Source of the DNA: Epithemia pelagica
Lineage: Eukaryota > Bacillariophyta > Bacillariophyceae > Surirellales > Surirellaceae
NCBI GenBank assembly: GCA_946965045.2
Contig: OX337235.1
Span: forward strand, 2,985,928-3,049,927
Length of the DNA: 64,000 bases
Reading direction: 5' to 3'
Below, in pieces: positions 29,217-40,500 of the stretch; within the stretch, counting starts at the first letter, position 1; every line of letters starts with the position of its first letter. The notes below the pieces were generated by a model. It saw only the letters and a program-made list of their open reading frames with translations. It had not been told where the DNA came from and searched no databases. The position numbers were made by a program, and so were the translations under genes.

Positions 29217-30207
29217 GGGTATATTCAGGTGACCGCTTAGACAGTCTAAAATATTTCGGATCTAGAATAAATCTAAAAGTACTTTTAGACTATATAAAAT
29301 GTCTAAAACAGGGTCTAAAATCTCTCCGTGGTTTTGTACGGCGAAGCAATAACCCTAACCCTCTAGACAGCCAGCTACTAGGAGCGAGCATTGTCTATGA
29401 CAACACATCCAGAGGACCTCATAGCTTCATCATCTAAGTTATTGGATGGTATGGATTACATTGTTCTTGCACTCTCTAAGCATGAGAGAGGATAACTGAG
29501 ACCTTACTTTGTTCATTGCGATGGCATTGAGATGAATGAGGCAGAACGGTCTCCTACTCACGCAGTGGCGGTGGCGCTACTGAAGGGTTAAGGTTAAGAG
29601 TCTAAAAATTTTATTTTAGACTCGACCTCTGTCTAAAATAATCATACCCTTTTAGACCGGGTCTAAAAGTGGGGGTATAATTAGACTCCGGTCACCCTGG
29701 TATATTATCGGGCGCGCGGAGCATGTGCGGAGCATGAGATATGGGCGGAGAAAGGCCAAACCAACCCGGATATAGAGCTTTCCTCCGCAAAATTTACATG
29801 CGGAGGAAGAGTGCGGGTGGAGCATGGTTGGAAGCAAAATCACGCGCCCACACACCACACACTCAATGCGTCGAACAGTCGAAGTCTTCCGATGATGGAT
29901 TTATCCAATGGATACTCTAAATGATAAGTAGTCTATAAAGGGAATGATTATTGTGTCCGGAAACCACCCCTTTGCTTGCCATCGTCTTCCCAAAGTTGCT
30001 CTTCTCCTTCCTTTTCGATTCCATACTTAAGGCGACCCATACGCGTTTCCGTGACGGTCGAGGATTTTGAGCGCGCGCGCCGCGCATGCTCCGCATCTCT
30101 GCATCCGCCCACCGATAATATAGACGCGCGGAGCATGCATCGTGGAGCATGCATTGCTCCCCCATATCCATGCTCCGCCCATGCTCCGCGCGCCCGATAA
30201 CATACCC
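29217..30207. mobile_element. GC-rich inverted-repeat element, split by a hAT-like MITE
   Basis: The ends read GGGTATATTATCGGGCGCGC on the left (reconstructed across the MITE) and, reverse-complemented, GGGTATGTTATCGGGCGCGC on the right. The inverted similarity continues through repeated GCGGAGCATG words. Open frames inside are products of GC-rich repeats, and no transposase is seen. Without the MITE it is about 0.5 kb. The exact ends and target duplication are not clear because other elements abut it on both sides. Confidence 0.6.
29226..29698. mobile_element. hAT-like MITE (473 bp)
   Basis: The terminal inverted repeats are CAGGTGACCG on the left and, reverse-complemented, AGGGTGACCG on the right. 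The flanking 8-bp duplication is GGTATATT at 29218-29225 and 29699-29706. CAGG-type ends with an 8-bp duplication fit the hAT superfamily. The interior is rich in TCTAAAA/TTTTAGA words and has no ORF. It inserted into the end of the GC-rich element. Confidence 0.75.
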
Positions 30208-30249
30208 ATTCGCCATTATTTCCCCTCCATATTGGTGAGGCGGCCAGAC

Positions 30250-30998
30250 CAAATTTGGTCGCGTGTACTGGACACGTGCTAGGGAGAGCTTGCTCTCAAA
30301 CAGGGTGGCTTTGCCAGCTCTCCAACTGCCAGCAAGCGGCCCTGCGTGGATGACGGTTGGTTGTTTCATAATGCCGGACAAGCACACAACACACAATCCT
30401 TTTCTCTTGCCAAAGCACATCGCATTAATGGCATTCCAGGTGAGCTTAATCCATTGCGGATTGCCATGACAATTACATTGCTCATGCTCACTCACACTTG
30501 TCGCTTTTGCTTGCTCTGCTCATTGGACGAGAGTCTGCTCATCTGCTGTGTCTCTGGCTCAGCAGCTCATTACTTGCCATTGTTCATTTCTGTCGAAATG
30601 AGACCCATAACTTTCATTGCATTTATCCACAGACTATAAACCTTCTTTTCTTTATTTCCTAGAAATAGAACTCAAGTGCTAGCCATCTATAGAGTTTAGT
30701 GCCTTCTGTTTTCGTGTTGTACATCTGTTTTCTGTTTGGAGCACGTCAATGACCCTCAGTTGCACCATGAACACATGACAGAGCAGCTCTTACAAGCTTG
30801 TACAGCTACAAATTGAATCATTCGCTGTTTGACTCTCGATCTAGGAGCTGATAATTAGAAAGTAGGGTGTGGGAGGAGCAAGATGGAGCCATCTACTTGA
30901 AGCAAAAACAACAAAATGTTTGGTCGTTGAGAAATGATTGAGAATGATGCTACAATATGAATAGTGAATCATCTATCCTACAGGAGACATGAAAGTAA
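30250..30998. other. Interior of the split element, no gene seen
   Basis: These 749 bp lie between the 44-bp inverted repeat and the copia target duplication. There is no convincing coding sequence on either strand. Confidence 0.5.
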
Positions 30999-31003
30999 CA
31001 AAC

Positions 31004-31436
31004 TGTTAGGATTCTCACCGAAAACTAGGTGGCGAAACCTACAACTCATCGAATGATGCTAGTATTTTATGGCATCCGATGACATTTTCCTAAAAGTGAG
31101 AAAAGAATGTCGGCATGCTCGCGAAACTATAAATTTGGCCACGGCATGCTCGCATTGCAAGCGTTATCGGCGACCGCTGGGATATTAACTATGGCCCAAC
31201 ACGTGCGCGCCCAAAACTATCAAGTGCGCGCCTCTACTATCCGAGTACGCGCATCCACGATTCGACCTAACGGTCTATGTAATCAAAGCACGAATCACGA
31301 TCACGCGAGACCATATCTCTGTTCCCACAAATCCAAGAATGCAAACAGCAACGCGCCCAGGACAAGACTTATACCACGACAAAGCAAGAGCTGTTGCATC
31401 CCATACATGTTATCCATCACCCTATACATTCAATAT
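31004..31436 (+). repeat. Left LTR of the plus-strand copia, first part
   Basis: This starts TGTTAGGATTCTCACCG. It is interrupted at AATAT, the 5-bp duplication made by the nested element (31432-31436). The remainder continues at 36243. Confidence 0.92.
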
Positions 31437-32217
31437 TAGTAGAATTCTTTCAAATTCATGGGGGATAATGCTTGGTAGAGCAGACAATCAGGTAGTCACC
31501 AACCGATACAAACCTCTCCACGGGTAAGAGAGGAAAGCAAGTCGTAGTCTATCAAAAGGATAGTCGGGACACAAAAGAGGATGTGATAAATGGTGATATT
31601 GTTAGATTGTGAGCTTTAGGACTACGGTGTGTGTTTTGATGTGCAGGTCTGGCCAGGGTGCATGACTGATATATTCATGGCGCTGACAGGACTGGTCTGG
31701 TTGGAGTAGACATGGATATTGTGTATTGGAAGTATATGCACTTGTATATCATATACTAATGCCAACAGCTCTGCTTTGTTGTGATATAGGTAGTTTTCTT
31801 GGCGCGTTGCCGTTTGCATTCTTTGATTTGTGGGAATAGAGATATGGTCTCGCGTGATCGTGATTCGTGCTTCGGTTACTTAGGCCGTTGGGCTAAGTCG
31901 TGGAGGTGCTCACTCGGATCTTGATTGCGCGCGCTTGAGAATATTGGGCGCGCACGTGTAGGGCCATAGTTAATTTCCGAGCGGTTGTTGATAATGCGCG
32001 CATTGCGAGCATGCCATGGCCGAAATTAAAGGTCCGCGAGCATGTCGTCATTCTGTTCTCACTTTTCATGAAATGCGAAGGAATATAGGTCGATATAGCG
32101 CCAGCTAGGGAACATAGGACGGAGATGGGCGGCATAGATGGTGCTTCGAAGCCTCGGGACTCGGCTAACCGATGAGATGCCGGATCTAACCAATGGATAA
32201 CGGTGAGAATCCTACTA
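31437..32217 (-). repeat. 3' LTR of the nested copia
   Basis: On the minus strand it starts TAGTAGGATTCTCACCG and ends AAAGAATTCTACTA. It shares the GGATTCTCACC start and an internal block with the host element's LTR, so the families are related. Confidence 0.92.
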
Positions 32218-34946
32218 CTCCCCACAACTCGTTGGTTCAGCCTTGTCATCGTTGGATTTGTTGAGTTCTCGTACTTCTCCACTCCAGAATAACCATGGCT
32301 TGAGTAGGGGTCAGATGGTTGCAAATTCCCAATGCTTGCTAAGGATGTCAGCAGGGTTGGTCTCCCCATCCTTCCAATAGAATACAACATACTTTGCTGC
32401 GATGGCTTCTTGTACTCGGTGATACGACAGAAGCTTCCATTATGTGTTGTATGCTGGAATGTATCAACGATAACGTCTTCAGATTGCCGATCAAAGAATG
32501 GACAGAACTTCTCCCAGTCATATGCTTCCTGGTAACAACGGTGGACAGAGGCATGAAGGGTAATAGGATCATTGCCATTTGCATCAGCATATACAGAGAA
32601 GAATGATGTTTTGTCAGGTCCATGGTCATACGGCAAATCCAAAAGAAGATTGAGATTGCAGACAACACGATCTTTGTACTCCCCATAATTGCCATATGGA
32701 TAGTTCACCATGCTACCATCAGTGTTGACTTGTTGCCAAGAAGTAGAAGCAGGGTCATGCGATGGGTCAGAATGTGAATGATCCAAAACACCAGGATCCC
32801 ATGTATCAGGTGATGTGAAGATGATCTGAGGTAACGTCTCCATGTCATCATCACTGGGGATACCTAAGGAGTGAATGTATGCTAGTCCCTCTTTGATGTG
32901 CAGAGACATAGCACGGCCATCAAGTGTTGTGATGCATTGTTTTCCATCAACTTTAACGGATCGTTCATCAACAGCATGTCCGAAGTGCTCGAATTGTCCA
33001 GGAGCATGGATCGATTGTCCTTTTCCGTGGAATGCATATTCATTGAAGATGCCAATAATGGGTCCATCATTGGTTTCAAACTTAGCGGCACATGTGACAA
33101 TAGGAATCTCAGTAAGCTCATGATTGTCGATACCCATAATGGATATATGACGACCAGTCTTAGAAAGGATGCGCATGTCAGAACCAGCAAGTCCTCCATT
33201 AGCACCACGGTCAACCAATTGGTTTCCTGGGAGAGTAGATTTCCTGGAAGACAGATAGTGCAGTATGTGTCCTTCCTGTTTATGCATATTGGCCTTGAGG
33301 CTAACCTTCTTGCTTGTTTTTGACTTGGCGTTGGATAGAACACTGGTCAAGTCAGACGCTGGATGATTGATGTCAGTCGTCATGGCTTGGTTGATGAATT
33401 GTGTAACTGGATCTGACTCATCTTGATGCTTGGAAGTCGCACCAAGTGAAGCGTTTTTAGAAACAGCTTCTTGACTGGGGTCAGGATCAGGTTCCGGATC
33501 AATGTCAAGGGCATGCGTCTGCACTTTCCTTGGCGTTGTTGATGATGGTGCATGAATCATCTTGTTGTACTCAATGATCAACTTGCGATCTTCTTCAGAA
33601 AGTTTGAACCATAGGTCACGTGGCAGACTAACCTTAGATGAAGAGGATGGAGAGTCAGATGTCACGTTAGTGTTGTGAACATGATACTCCATATCATCTT
33701 GTGGGGTTAAGTCAGCATCTGTATCTTGGCCATATTGTGAATCATGTTGTTTGACATATCGACGGCAACTATGTGCAGATGACTGGGTTGCTTGATCATG
33801 GTCATAAGCTACGTCTAGAAGGAGACGGAAGTATGATTGATAGCAAAGGGATTTTGCACCGGATTTGGTGTTCACCACGTTGTCCAAGATCTTGACTCGG
33901 CAGAGATCAGGTACCTTTTCTACAGCTTGCATGAGGAAAGTCATCCTGGTATGATCAGGGATGCAATCAGACAATGTCACAAGATTGTCTAGCAAACGTA
34001 GCTGCTCTTGAAAGTGTAGAAGAAATTGACGTGTTGTTCCGCGCCATGTGTCATCAAGACGTAGATTGGAAATGTAGTTGGTTAAACGTAGGACTTCTCG
34101 TTTTGCGAGATCAGATTCGGTATGTAATGAATGTAACTTCTTCAATACGGCACGCGCATCTTCATCATGTTCATGTTCACGTACATAGGCTCGACCTTGG
34201 TCAGTCTGGATAATACGGACAAGAACGGAGTAAAGAAATACTTGTTGCTCTTGGAATAGTTCTTCAGCATACTCATCATCTTTGGGAGGTGTGTACTTGA
34301 AATTCAGAATGTTGGATAGGCCTTGTGCCTTAGCTGTAGTCTTGAATACACGCCAGAATGAATCGTAGTATCGTTCATCCTTGAATACCTCATATGCAGT
34401 TGCGTCGCGCTTAGTTCCCTTTCTGAACGCCGTTAGGTCTTGTTGAGATTGGGATGCAGCAGTAACTGTGCTGACAGATTTTGCAGATGACGGCGACTTC
34501 ATTGGCGAGACTGGGACTTGGCTAGGTTGTCCATTGGAGAAATTTGTATTGATCCTCCAAATGTTGAACTCTTTCCTCGTTAGGTTCATCCAGTCGCTAT
34601 TGGATAGCTCATCTTGAATTTCACTGGTCTTGTGTATGGCCCAATAGGCTAAGAGCTTGATCTGTTGTCTTGTAGGACCTTGCAGATCATGCGTCTTGTT
34701 GTTGACCTTGTATTGGGTTAGTTCATTCATGGATTCCTCAGTATTGGTTTGCATGTACGAGATAACATGAGTAATGTTCTCAAAACCATGGTATTTCATC
34801 CACTTCATTAAATAGTCAGCTCTTTCTTTGGTAAAGTATTGACAGACAGTATATATGATGTGGTCGAATAAGTCTGTGTTCGAGACATTGTCTTGGTTAT
34901 CTTCTCCCTTAGGAGTCGTAGGTGTCTTGGGTGGTTGAGGATCCAT
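31893..34946 (-). pseudogene. Gag-protease with internally deleted pol, nested copia
   Basis: This is a 1017-codon open frame. Gag spans the first half (conserved run FRKGTKRDATAYEVFKDERY). The aspartic-protease-like box is DRGANGGLAGSDM. After FQHTTHNGSF, at the start of integrase, the sequence joins the last part of RNase H out of frame, near 32400-32430. The remaining residues, to the end, read frameshifted pol tail and LTR. Compared with the host element's pol, integrase catalytic residues, RT and most of RNase H are absent. A Gag-protease protein could still be made, with a foreign tail. Confidence 0.85.
32218..32227 (-). promoter_or_regulatory. Polypurine tract of the nested copia
   Basis: The minus strand reads TTGTGGGGAG immediately before the 3' LTR start TAGTAGG. 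Confidence 0.7.
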
Positions 34947-34989
34947 GGTAGTACTTGATTGGTTTTATTTAATGTGTGGTGTGATCGGA

Positions 34990-35067
34990 ACCCGGATGTA
35001 CCACGTATGTACCACGGATAAAGTACCCGGATGTGTGTTGTGATGTCCAAAACGTAACCCGGATGTG
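34990..35067 (-). promoter_or_regulatory. Three-copy CATCCGGGT motif in the nested copia
   Basis: Minus-strand copies lie at 35057-35067, 35025-35035 and 34990-35000 (the last starts TACATCC rather than CACATCC), between the leader remnant and gag. The spacing of 32-35 bp differs from the host element, so the words themselves are conserved rather than the whole region. Confidence 0.6.
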
Positions 35068-35116
35068 CGGAACTCGGTTTTGTCTCTGGTTTGGTGTGAA
35101 AACGACTTAAAGATAC

Positions 35117-35424
35117 TTATTCTTGGTCACTTCCAGACTCGTTGCGGTGATCGAGTTGAACCGGGGAGTCAGGAACAGTGGTAGCTTGCTCGTCTTGCTC
35201 GTAGTCCTCAACAAAGTGGTTCACTGGTCAGGTGAGTATTGGGAAGGTAGTTGCACGGAGTCCTGGTGCAGCTTGAGGTCCTGGAATAGGAGAGGGTTGG
35301 TGACCCTAGCCTTAGCCAGGCTGGCCCTGTTGTTGGGTTGGGTAGCTTTGTCCTCTAACTCTTGTTTGGTGGGGTATCTCAATCTGTAATGGGTGTTGAT
35401 GGGTAAGTAAGGTTCCAAATGCAA
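35117..35424 (-). pseudogene. Remnant of the leader ORF, nested copia
   Basis: The C-terminal end (ATTVPDSPVQLDHRN to SDQE stop at 35117-35119) matches the end of the leader ORF at 36606-37361 (ATTVTDSAPRLQYRAESDQE). The N-terminal part is in a different frame (67 codons from 35424) and is not alignable by eye. It appears deleted and frameshifted. Confidence 0.6.
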
Positions 35425-35443
35425 CTGCAGGGAAATAAGCAGT

Positions 35444-35456
35444 GAGACTGTTAATC
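35444..35456 (-). promoter_or_regulatory. Primer-binding site of the nested copia
   Basis: The minus-strand sequence GATTAACAGTCTC adjoins the 5' LTR, identical to the host element's site although the following bases differ. Confidence 0.65.
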
Positions 35457-36237
35457 TAGTAGAATTCTTTCAAATTCATGGGGGATAATGCTTGGTAGAG
35501 CAGACAATCAGGTAGTCACCAACCGATACAAACCTCTCCACGGGTAAGAGAGGAAAGCAAGTCGTAGTCTATCAAAAGGATAGTCGGGACACAAAAGAGG
35601 ATGTGATAAATGGTGATATTGTTAGATTGTGAGCTTTAGGACTACGGTGTGTGTTTTGATGTGCAGGTCTGGCCAGGGTGCATGACTGATATATTCATGG
35701 CGCTGACAGGACTGGTCTGGTTGGAGTAGACATGGATATTGTGTATTGGAAGTATATGCACTTGTATATCATATACTAATGCCAACAGCTCTGCTTTGTT
35801 GTGATATAGGTAGTTTTCTTGGCGCGTTGCCGTTTGCATTCTTTGATTTGTGGGAATAGAGATATGGTCTCGCGTGATCGTGATTCGTGCTTCGGTTACT
35901 TAGGCCGTTGGGCTAAGTCGTGGAGGTGCTCACTCGGATCTTGATTGCGCGCGCTTGAGAATATTGGGCGCGCACGTGTAGGGCCATAGTTAATTTCCGA
36001 GCGGTTGTTGATAATGCGCGCATTGCGAGCATGCCATGGCCGAAATTAAAGGTCCGCGAGCATGTCGTCATTCTGTTCTCACTTTTCATGAAATGCGAAG
36101 GAATATAGGTCGATATAGCGCCAGCTAGGGAACATAGGACGGAGATGGGCGGCATAGATGGTGTTTCGAAGCCTCGGGACTCGGCTAACCGATGAGATGC
36201 CGGATCTAACAAATGGATAACGGTGAGAATCCTACTA
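35457..36237 (-). repeat. 5' LTR of the nested copia
   Basis: This is 781 bp and matches 31437-32217 except for roughly two substitutions, one near 36164 and one near 36211. Confidence 0.92.
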
Positions 36238-36242
36238 AATAT

Positions 36243-36567
36243 ACACCAATGCCGGTCTACTCCAACCAGTGAGGACCTATCACACCAGATCCATGGCCGT
36301 ATACAAGAGCCAGGACTTCGGCACCATCAACCACCTTAGTTAGTAATCGTCTCACAATCATTAATATCACCATTTTAACACTCATCTTAAGACTAACCTC
36401 TTATCAGTGGACCGACTGCCCCCACCCACGGCGGACTTCGACTTGCAACTCTTCTCTGACCCGTGGAGGATTGTTGTATCGGTTGGTGATTCGATTGTTG
36501 GCTCAGCGAGCCTTTTACCTATCCTACCTATCTGTCTAACCCCTGTTGAATCGAGAGAAGTTTATCA
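36243..36567 (+). repeat. Left LTR of the plus-strand copia, second part
   Basis: This continues from acaccaatgcc to TTTATCA. Immediately before it, AATAT at 36238-36242 is the second copy of the nested element's target duplication. Confidence 0.92.
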
Positions 36568-36580
36568 GATTAACAGTCTC
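36568..36580 (+). promoter_or_regulatory. Primer-binding site of the plus-strand copia
   Basis: GATTAACAGTCTC follows the left LTR directly. The same 13 bases follow the 5' LTR of the nested element (35444-35456, minus strand). Its complement, GAGACTGTTAATC, has the shape of a tRNA-Asn anticodon arm (loop CTGTTAA with GTT). It does not start with TGG, so priming from a tRNA 3' CCA end is unlikely. Confidence 0.65.
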
Positions 36581-36605
36581 ATCGTTTATTTCCGAGAAGC
36601 TTTCG

Positions 36606-37361
36606 ATGTCTCACGACGATTCCAACCTCTCTATTCGACACATCTTTCATTCCTTCCAACAAAGCGGGGAGGAACTCCATCCACCCGTGTCCCATCCGGG
36701 CGAGCCCTTGATTGAAACTCCGAAACAGACCCCGACTCAGGCCAGTGCTCCGAATCCCTTCCAGACCCCGGACCAAGTGGTCCAGCCTCCTTCGATTCCG
36801 ACTCACCCTTCGACTCCGCCTCGCCGTTTGAACCCTACTCGCACCCAACGTACGAGCCGTCTTCTTACTGCGCATATCCGACACTTCCGCGAGCCGACCG
36901 AGTCGACTACCGACCCCGACGTGATCCGTTCCACAACCGAACGCGAGATCGATTTCCAGTCCGTCCAACCCGTGACTGACCTTGAGGACATCCAACGACT
37001 TCTCGACCTCTTGTACCAGTGCTCGAGACGCCGTTTCATTGTCCAAGCCCTGTTGGGCAACCCTGTGGAACCCATCCGTATTCGATTCATCTCCTTTGAA
37101 CGTCCAACCAACTACTTCCACACCATCTGGATCGTCAACTCGACGACGAATCCGCTACCTACCCCGACTACTCGTCTCGACGAGTACGTCTCCTTTGTTC
37201 ACGAGATCCATCTCTGCCAGGATTTCCGTGCGACTATCTACCCTCTCTTCACTCAACACGTGAACCACTTGTTGGAAGACGACAACGTTGAAGAACTAGC
37301 CACTACAGTGACCGATTCCGCACCTCGTCTTCAGTACCGAGCCGAAAGTGACCAAGAATAA
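36606..37361 (+). CDS. Leader ORF upstream of gag in copia
   Basis: This 251-residue ORF lies between the primer-binding site and gag-pol, an unusual position for Ty1/copia. The N-terminal half is rich in Pro, Thr and Gln. The C-terminal half looks folded (EDIQRLLDLLYQCSRRRFIV, then YFHTIWIVNS). It is intact, and its C-terminus is conserved in the nested element of a different family, which suggests selection. The start is the Met at 36606 just after the primer-binding site. An in-frame Met at 36546 lies inside the LTR. I do not recognise a domain. Confidence 0.65.
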   Translation: MSHDDSNLSIRHIFHSFQQSGEELHPPVSHPGEPLIETPKQTPTQASAPNPFQTPDQVVQPPSIPTHPSTPPRRLNPTRTQRTSRLLTAHIRHFREPTESTTDPDVIRSTTEREIDFQSVQPVTDLEDIQRLLDLLYQCSRRRFIVQALLGNPVEPIRIRFISFERPTNYFHTIWIVNSTTNPLPTPTTRLDEYVSFVHEIHLCQDFRATIYPLFTQHVNHLLEDDNVEELATTVTDSAPRLQYRAESDQE

Positions 37362-37410
37362 GTAACTTTACGTAGTTTCTACACCAAACCAGACACAAAA
37401 CCGAGTTCCG

Positions 37411-37470
37411 CACATCCGGGTTCCAAGCACATCACACATCCGGGTACCAACATACGTGTCACATCCGGGT
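37411..37470 (+). promoter_or_regulatory. Three-copy CACATCCGGGT motif between leader ORF and gag
   Basis: CACATCCGGGT occurs at 37411-37421, 37435-37445 and 37460-37470. The spacing is 24-25 bp. It also occurs three times at the equivalent place in the nested element. It could act in internal transcription or translation of gag-pol, or in RNA packaging; the sequence does not say which. Confidence 0.6.
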
Positions 37471-37553
37471 TCTTTTCACACCGGTTAAATAAAATTTTCG
37501 CAAGGACATCACGCTACACACTGTGATAACAGCTGAACCATACAAGTACTATC

Positions 37554-40500
37554 ATGGAAGCGACACCTCCCAAGACACCGTTTACTCCTCCTGAGGACAA
37601 GTCAAGTCATATAACCAACCAAGATCTCTTCGACCATATAACTAAAGGCATCTTTGGTTGTAATGATGAACGAGCCCAATCACTTCAAAAGTGGATGCGA
37701 CATCATGGTTTTGAACATATCCTTCATGTCCTCGACCATGTTGCAACTGATCCCGAGGAGACACTCAAGGATCTCATGCAATACAAGGTTGGAAAACAAG
37801 TCAACGACCTACAGACAAGTACAAGATTACAACTCAAACTAATGGCATATTGGTTACTACAACAACGGCAACTCCAACATGGAAAACTACCCCGTGCTAC
37901 ATGCATGAACCTCACGAGGGACCAATATAACGATTGGAGGATCAACACCGACTTTACCAAGTCTGGTATGAACCAAGACCCAGTTTCTCCTCTGAAATCA
38001 CCTGCACACTCCGTATCATCCCGATCTCCCACTACATCCTCTACAACATCTCAATCCATGTTAGATCTCTCTGCTTTCAAGAAAGGAACCAAAAGAGATG
38101 CAACAGCATTTGAATCATTCAAAGACGAACGATACTTTGATTTGTTTTGGCGTGTATTCAAATCAACTGCGAAAGCACAAGGATTGTCGAATGTTCTTGA
38201 TTTCGATTACAAGGTACCCAAGGATGACGAATGCGCAGAGTTACTTTTCCGAGAACAACAAGTCTTTGTCTATTCTGTACTTGTACGTATTATCCAAACC
38301 GACCAAGGAAGAGCATATGTTTGAGAACATGAACATGATGAAGATGCAAGAGCCGTCTTGAAGAAACTCCATGTTCTACACACTGAATCTGATCTAGCTA
38401 AGCGAGAAGTGTTACGCCTAACAAGCTACATTTCGAATCTTCGACTGGATGACTCTTGGCGTGGTACAACTCGTCAGTTTCTCCTACATTTTCAAGAACA
38501 GCTACGACTTCTGGATAATCTTGTACCACTGTCAGATCGTATCCATGACCATACAAGGATGACCTTCCTTATGCAAGCTGTTGAAAAGGTACCTGATTTA
38601 AGACGAGTCAAGATCTTGGATAACGTTGTCAACACAAAATCTGGAGCCAAGTCTCTCTGTTATCAATCATATTTCCGCCTGCTTCTTGATGCTGCTTTTG
38701 ACCATGACCAAGCTACCCGAACTTCTGCGTCTAACCGCCGTCGTCATGTAAAGCAACATGAATTTCAGTTGGATGAACCTTTTGAACCAGTGGAGCCCCC
38801 TGACTACCAGATCAACAACACGAATATCCAATCCGAAAAGTCCCCAACTTCGTCGAAAATCAGCCTTCCAAGAGATGTATGGTTTAAACTCTCTGAAGAG
38901 GATCGGCAAATCATTGTCGACTTCAATAAATCCGTCCAAGATTCCCCGACAACTCCACGCAAGGTCCAAACACATTCTCTTGACATTGATCCTGAACCAG
39001 ACCCTGATCCTGATGCCAACAACATTGGTGATACCCATCAAGATGCACCAGAACAAGATCCATTCGATACATCCTCTGATCCGGTTACCCAGTTCGTACA
39101 CCAGGCTATTGCATCGACAGATATCAATCATCCAGCATCTGACCTCAGCAACATCTTGTCAACTTCTACGACAAAGTCAAGTCCTAAAGTCAAGTTCAAG
39201 TCTTCTGCCGATCACAAACAAAAGGTTCATATGTCACGATATCTATTCTCCCGCAAATCCACCTTTTCTGGTAATCAACTCATCGATCGAGGTGCCAATG
39301 GAGGCCTTGCAGGATCTGACATGCGTATCCTTGCCAAAACCGGACGTCATATTACCATCGTAGGTATTGACAATCATGAATTGACTGGCCTTCCAGTTGT
39401 TACCTGTGCTGCCAAGTTTGATACAAGTGATGGACCCATTATTGGTATCTTCAATGAGTATGCCCACTATGGAAAGGGTTTATCTATCCATGCCCCAGCG
39501 CAATTTGAACATTTCGGCCTATCTGTCGACGAACGATCCGTCAAGGTTGATGGCAAACAACGCATTACTACCCTTGATGGACGTGCATTGCCCTTACGAA
39601 TCAAGGATGGCCTTGCATACATTCAATCTCTGGGAATCCCTTCTGATGACGATATGGATAAATATCCGCATATTGTGTTCACTTCACCCCATATCTGGGA
39701 TCCTTCTGTTCTTGACCATACCCATCCAGACCCCCATCAAGACCCTGCACCGAACTGGACATCTGTGGAGACTGATGGTAGTATGGAAACATACCCCTAT
39801 GACCAATATGGGGAGTATACCGATCGCGTTGTATGCACTTTGAATCTCCTCCTTGATCTCCCATATGATCATGGCCCCGATACACCTTCCTTCTTTTCCA
39901 TCTATGCTGATCAAGATGGCAACGACCCCACACTTCATGCGTCTGTCCACAAACTCTACAAGGAACAATACGACTGGAAGAAATTTCGCCCTTTCTTTGG
40001 GTGGCAATCGGAAGACGTAATCGCCGATACGTTCAAGCATACAACTCGTCATGGACACATTTCCTTTGACCAGGATACCTTGAAGAAACACTTTAAGGCC
40101 CGGAATCCTATCCTTAACCTACCACGACGGCATGAACCCGTTGCCACTGACTCCATCTTCTCCGACACCCCGGCTGTTAACCATGGTGGCAAGATTGCTC
40201 AGATTTTTGTTGGTCGTGATACTTTGGTTACTGACATTTATGGTATCAATTCTACCAAGCAATTCGTCAATACCCTCCAGGATAACATTCGTACACGTGG
40301 TGTCATGGAGACTTTGATCAGTGATGGTGGTTCGTCACTTATTTCCCACAAGGTCAAGGATATTCTTCGCACCCTTCTGATTGGTGAATACCGTTCCGAG
40401 CCCTATCATCAACACCAGAACAAAGCTGAGAACCGCTACCAGACCGTTAAGTGTATGACCAATGCTATCATGAATGCCTCTGGTTGCCCTGCTTCTGCAT

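Larger units (their letters stand above)
31437..36237 (-). mobile_element. Nested copia deletion derivative, 4.8 kb
   Basis: The AATAT duplications are at 31432-31436 and 36238-36242. The two 781-bp LTRs (31437-32217 and 35457-36237) differ at about 2 positions by eye, so insertion was recent and later than that of the host element. The interior retains gag, protease and the beginning of integrase but jumps to the extreme end of RNase H, so integrase core and RT are missing. It is mobile only if helped by another copy. Confidence 0.92.

Noticed and set aside
29350-29365. Telomere-like CCCTAA words
   Set aside because: Only two units (aaccctaaccct) inside a MITE; too few to be an interstitial telomere array.
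29917-30495. 192-codon minus-strand frame over the GC-rich element
   Set aside because: It runs through terminal inverted repeats and two different elements; its sequence is translated repeat.
31107-31439. 110-codon frame in the left copia LTR, repeated at 43333
   Set aside because: LTR sequence; no support for a protein.
38322-38324. Recoded TGA (selenocysteine or altered code)
   Set aside because: The homologous codon is Arg and no SECIS-like structure was seen; other genes here use TGA as an ordinary stop.
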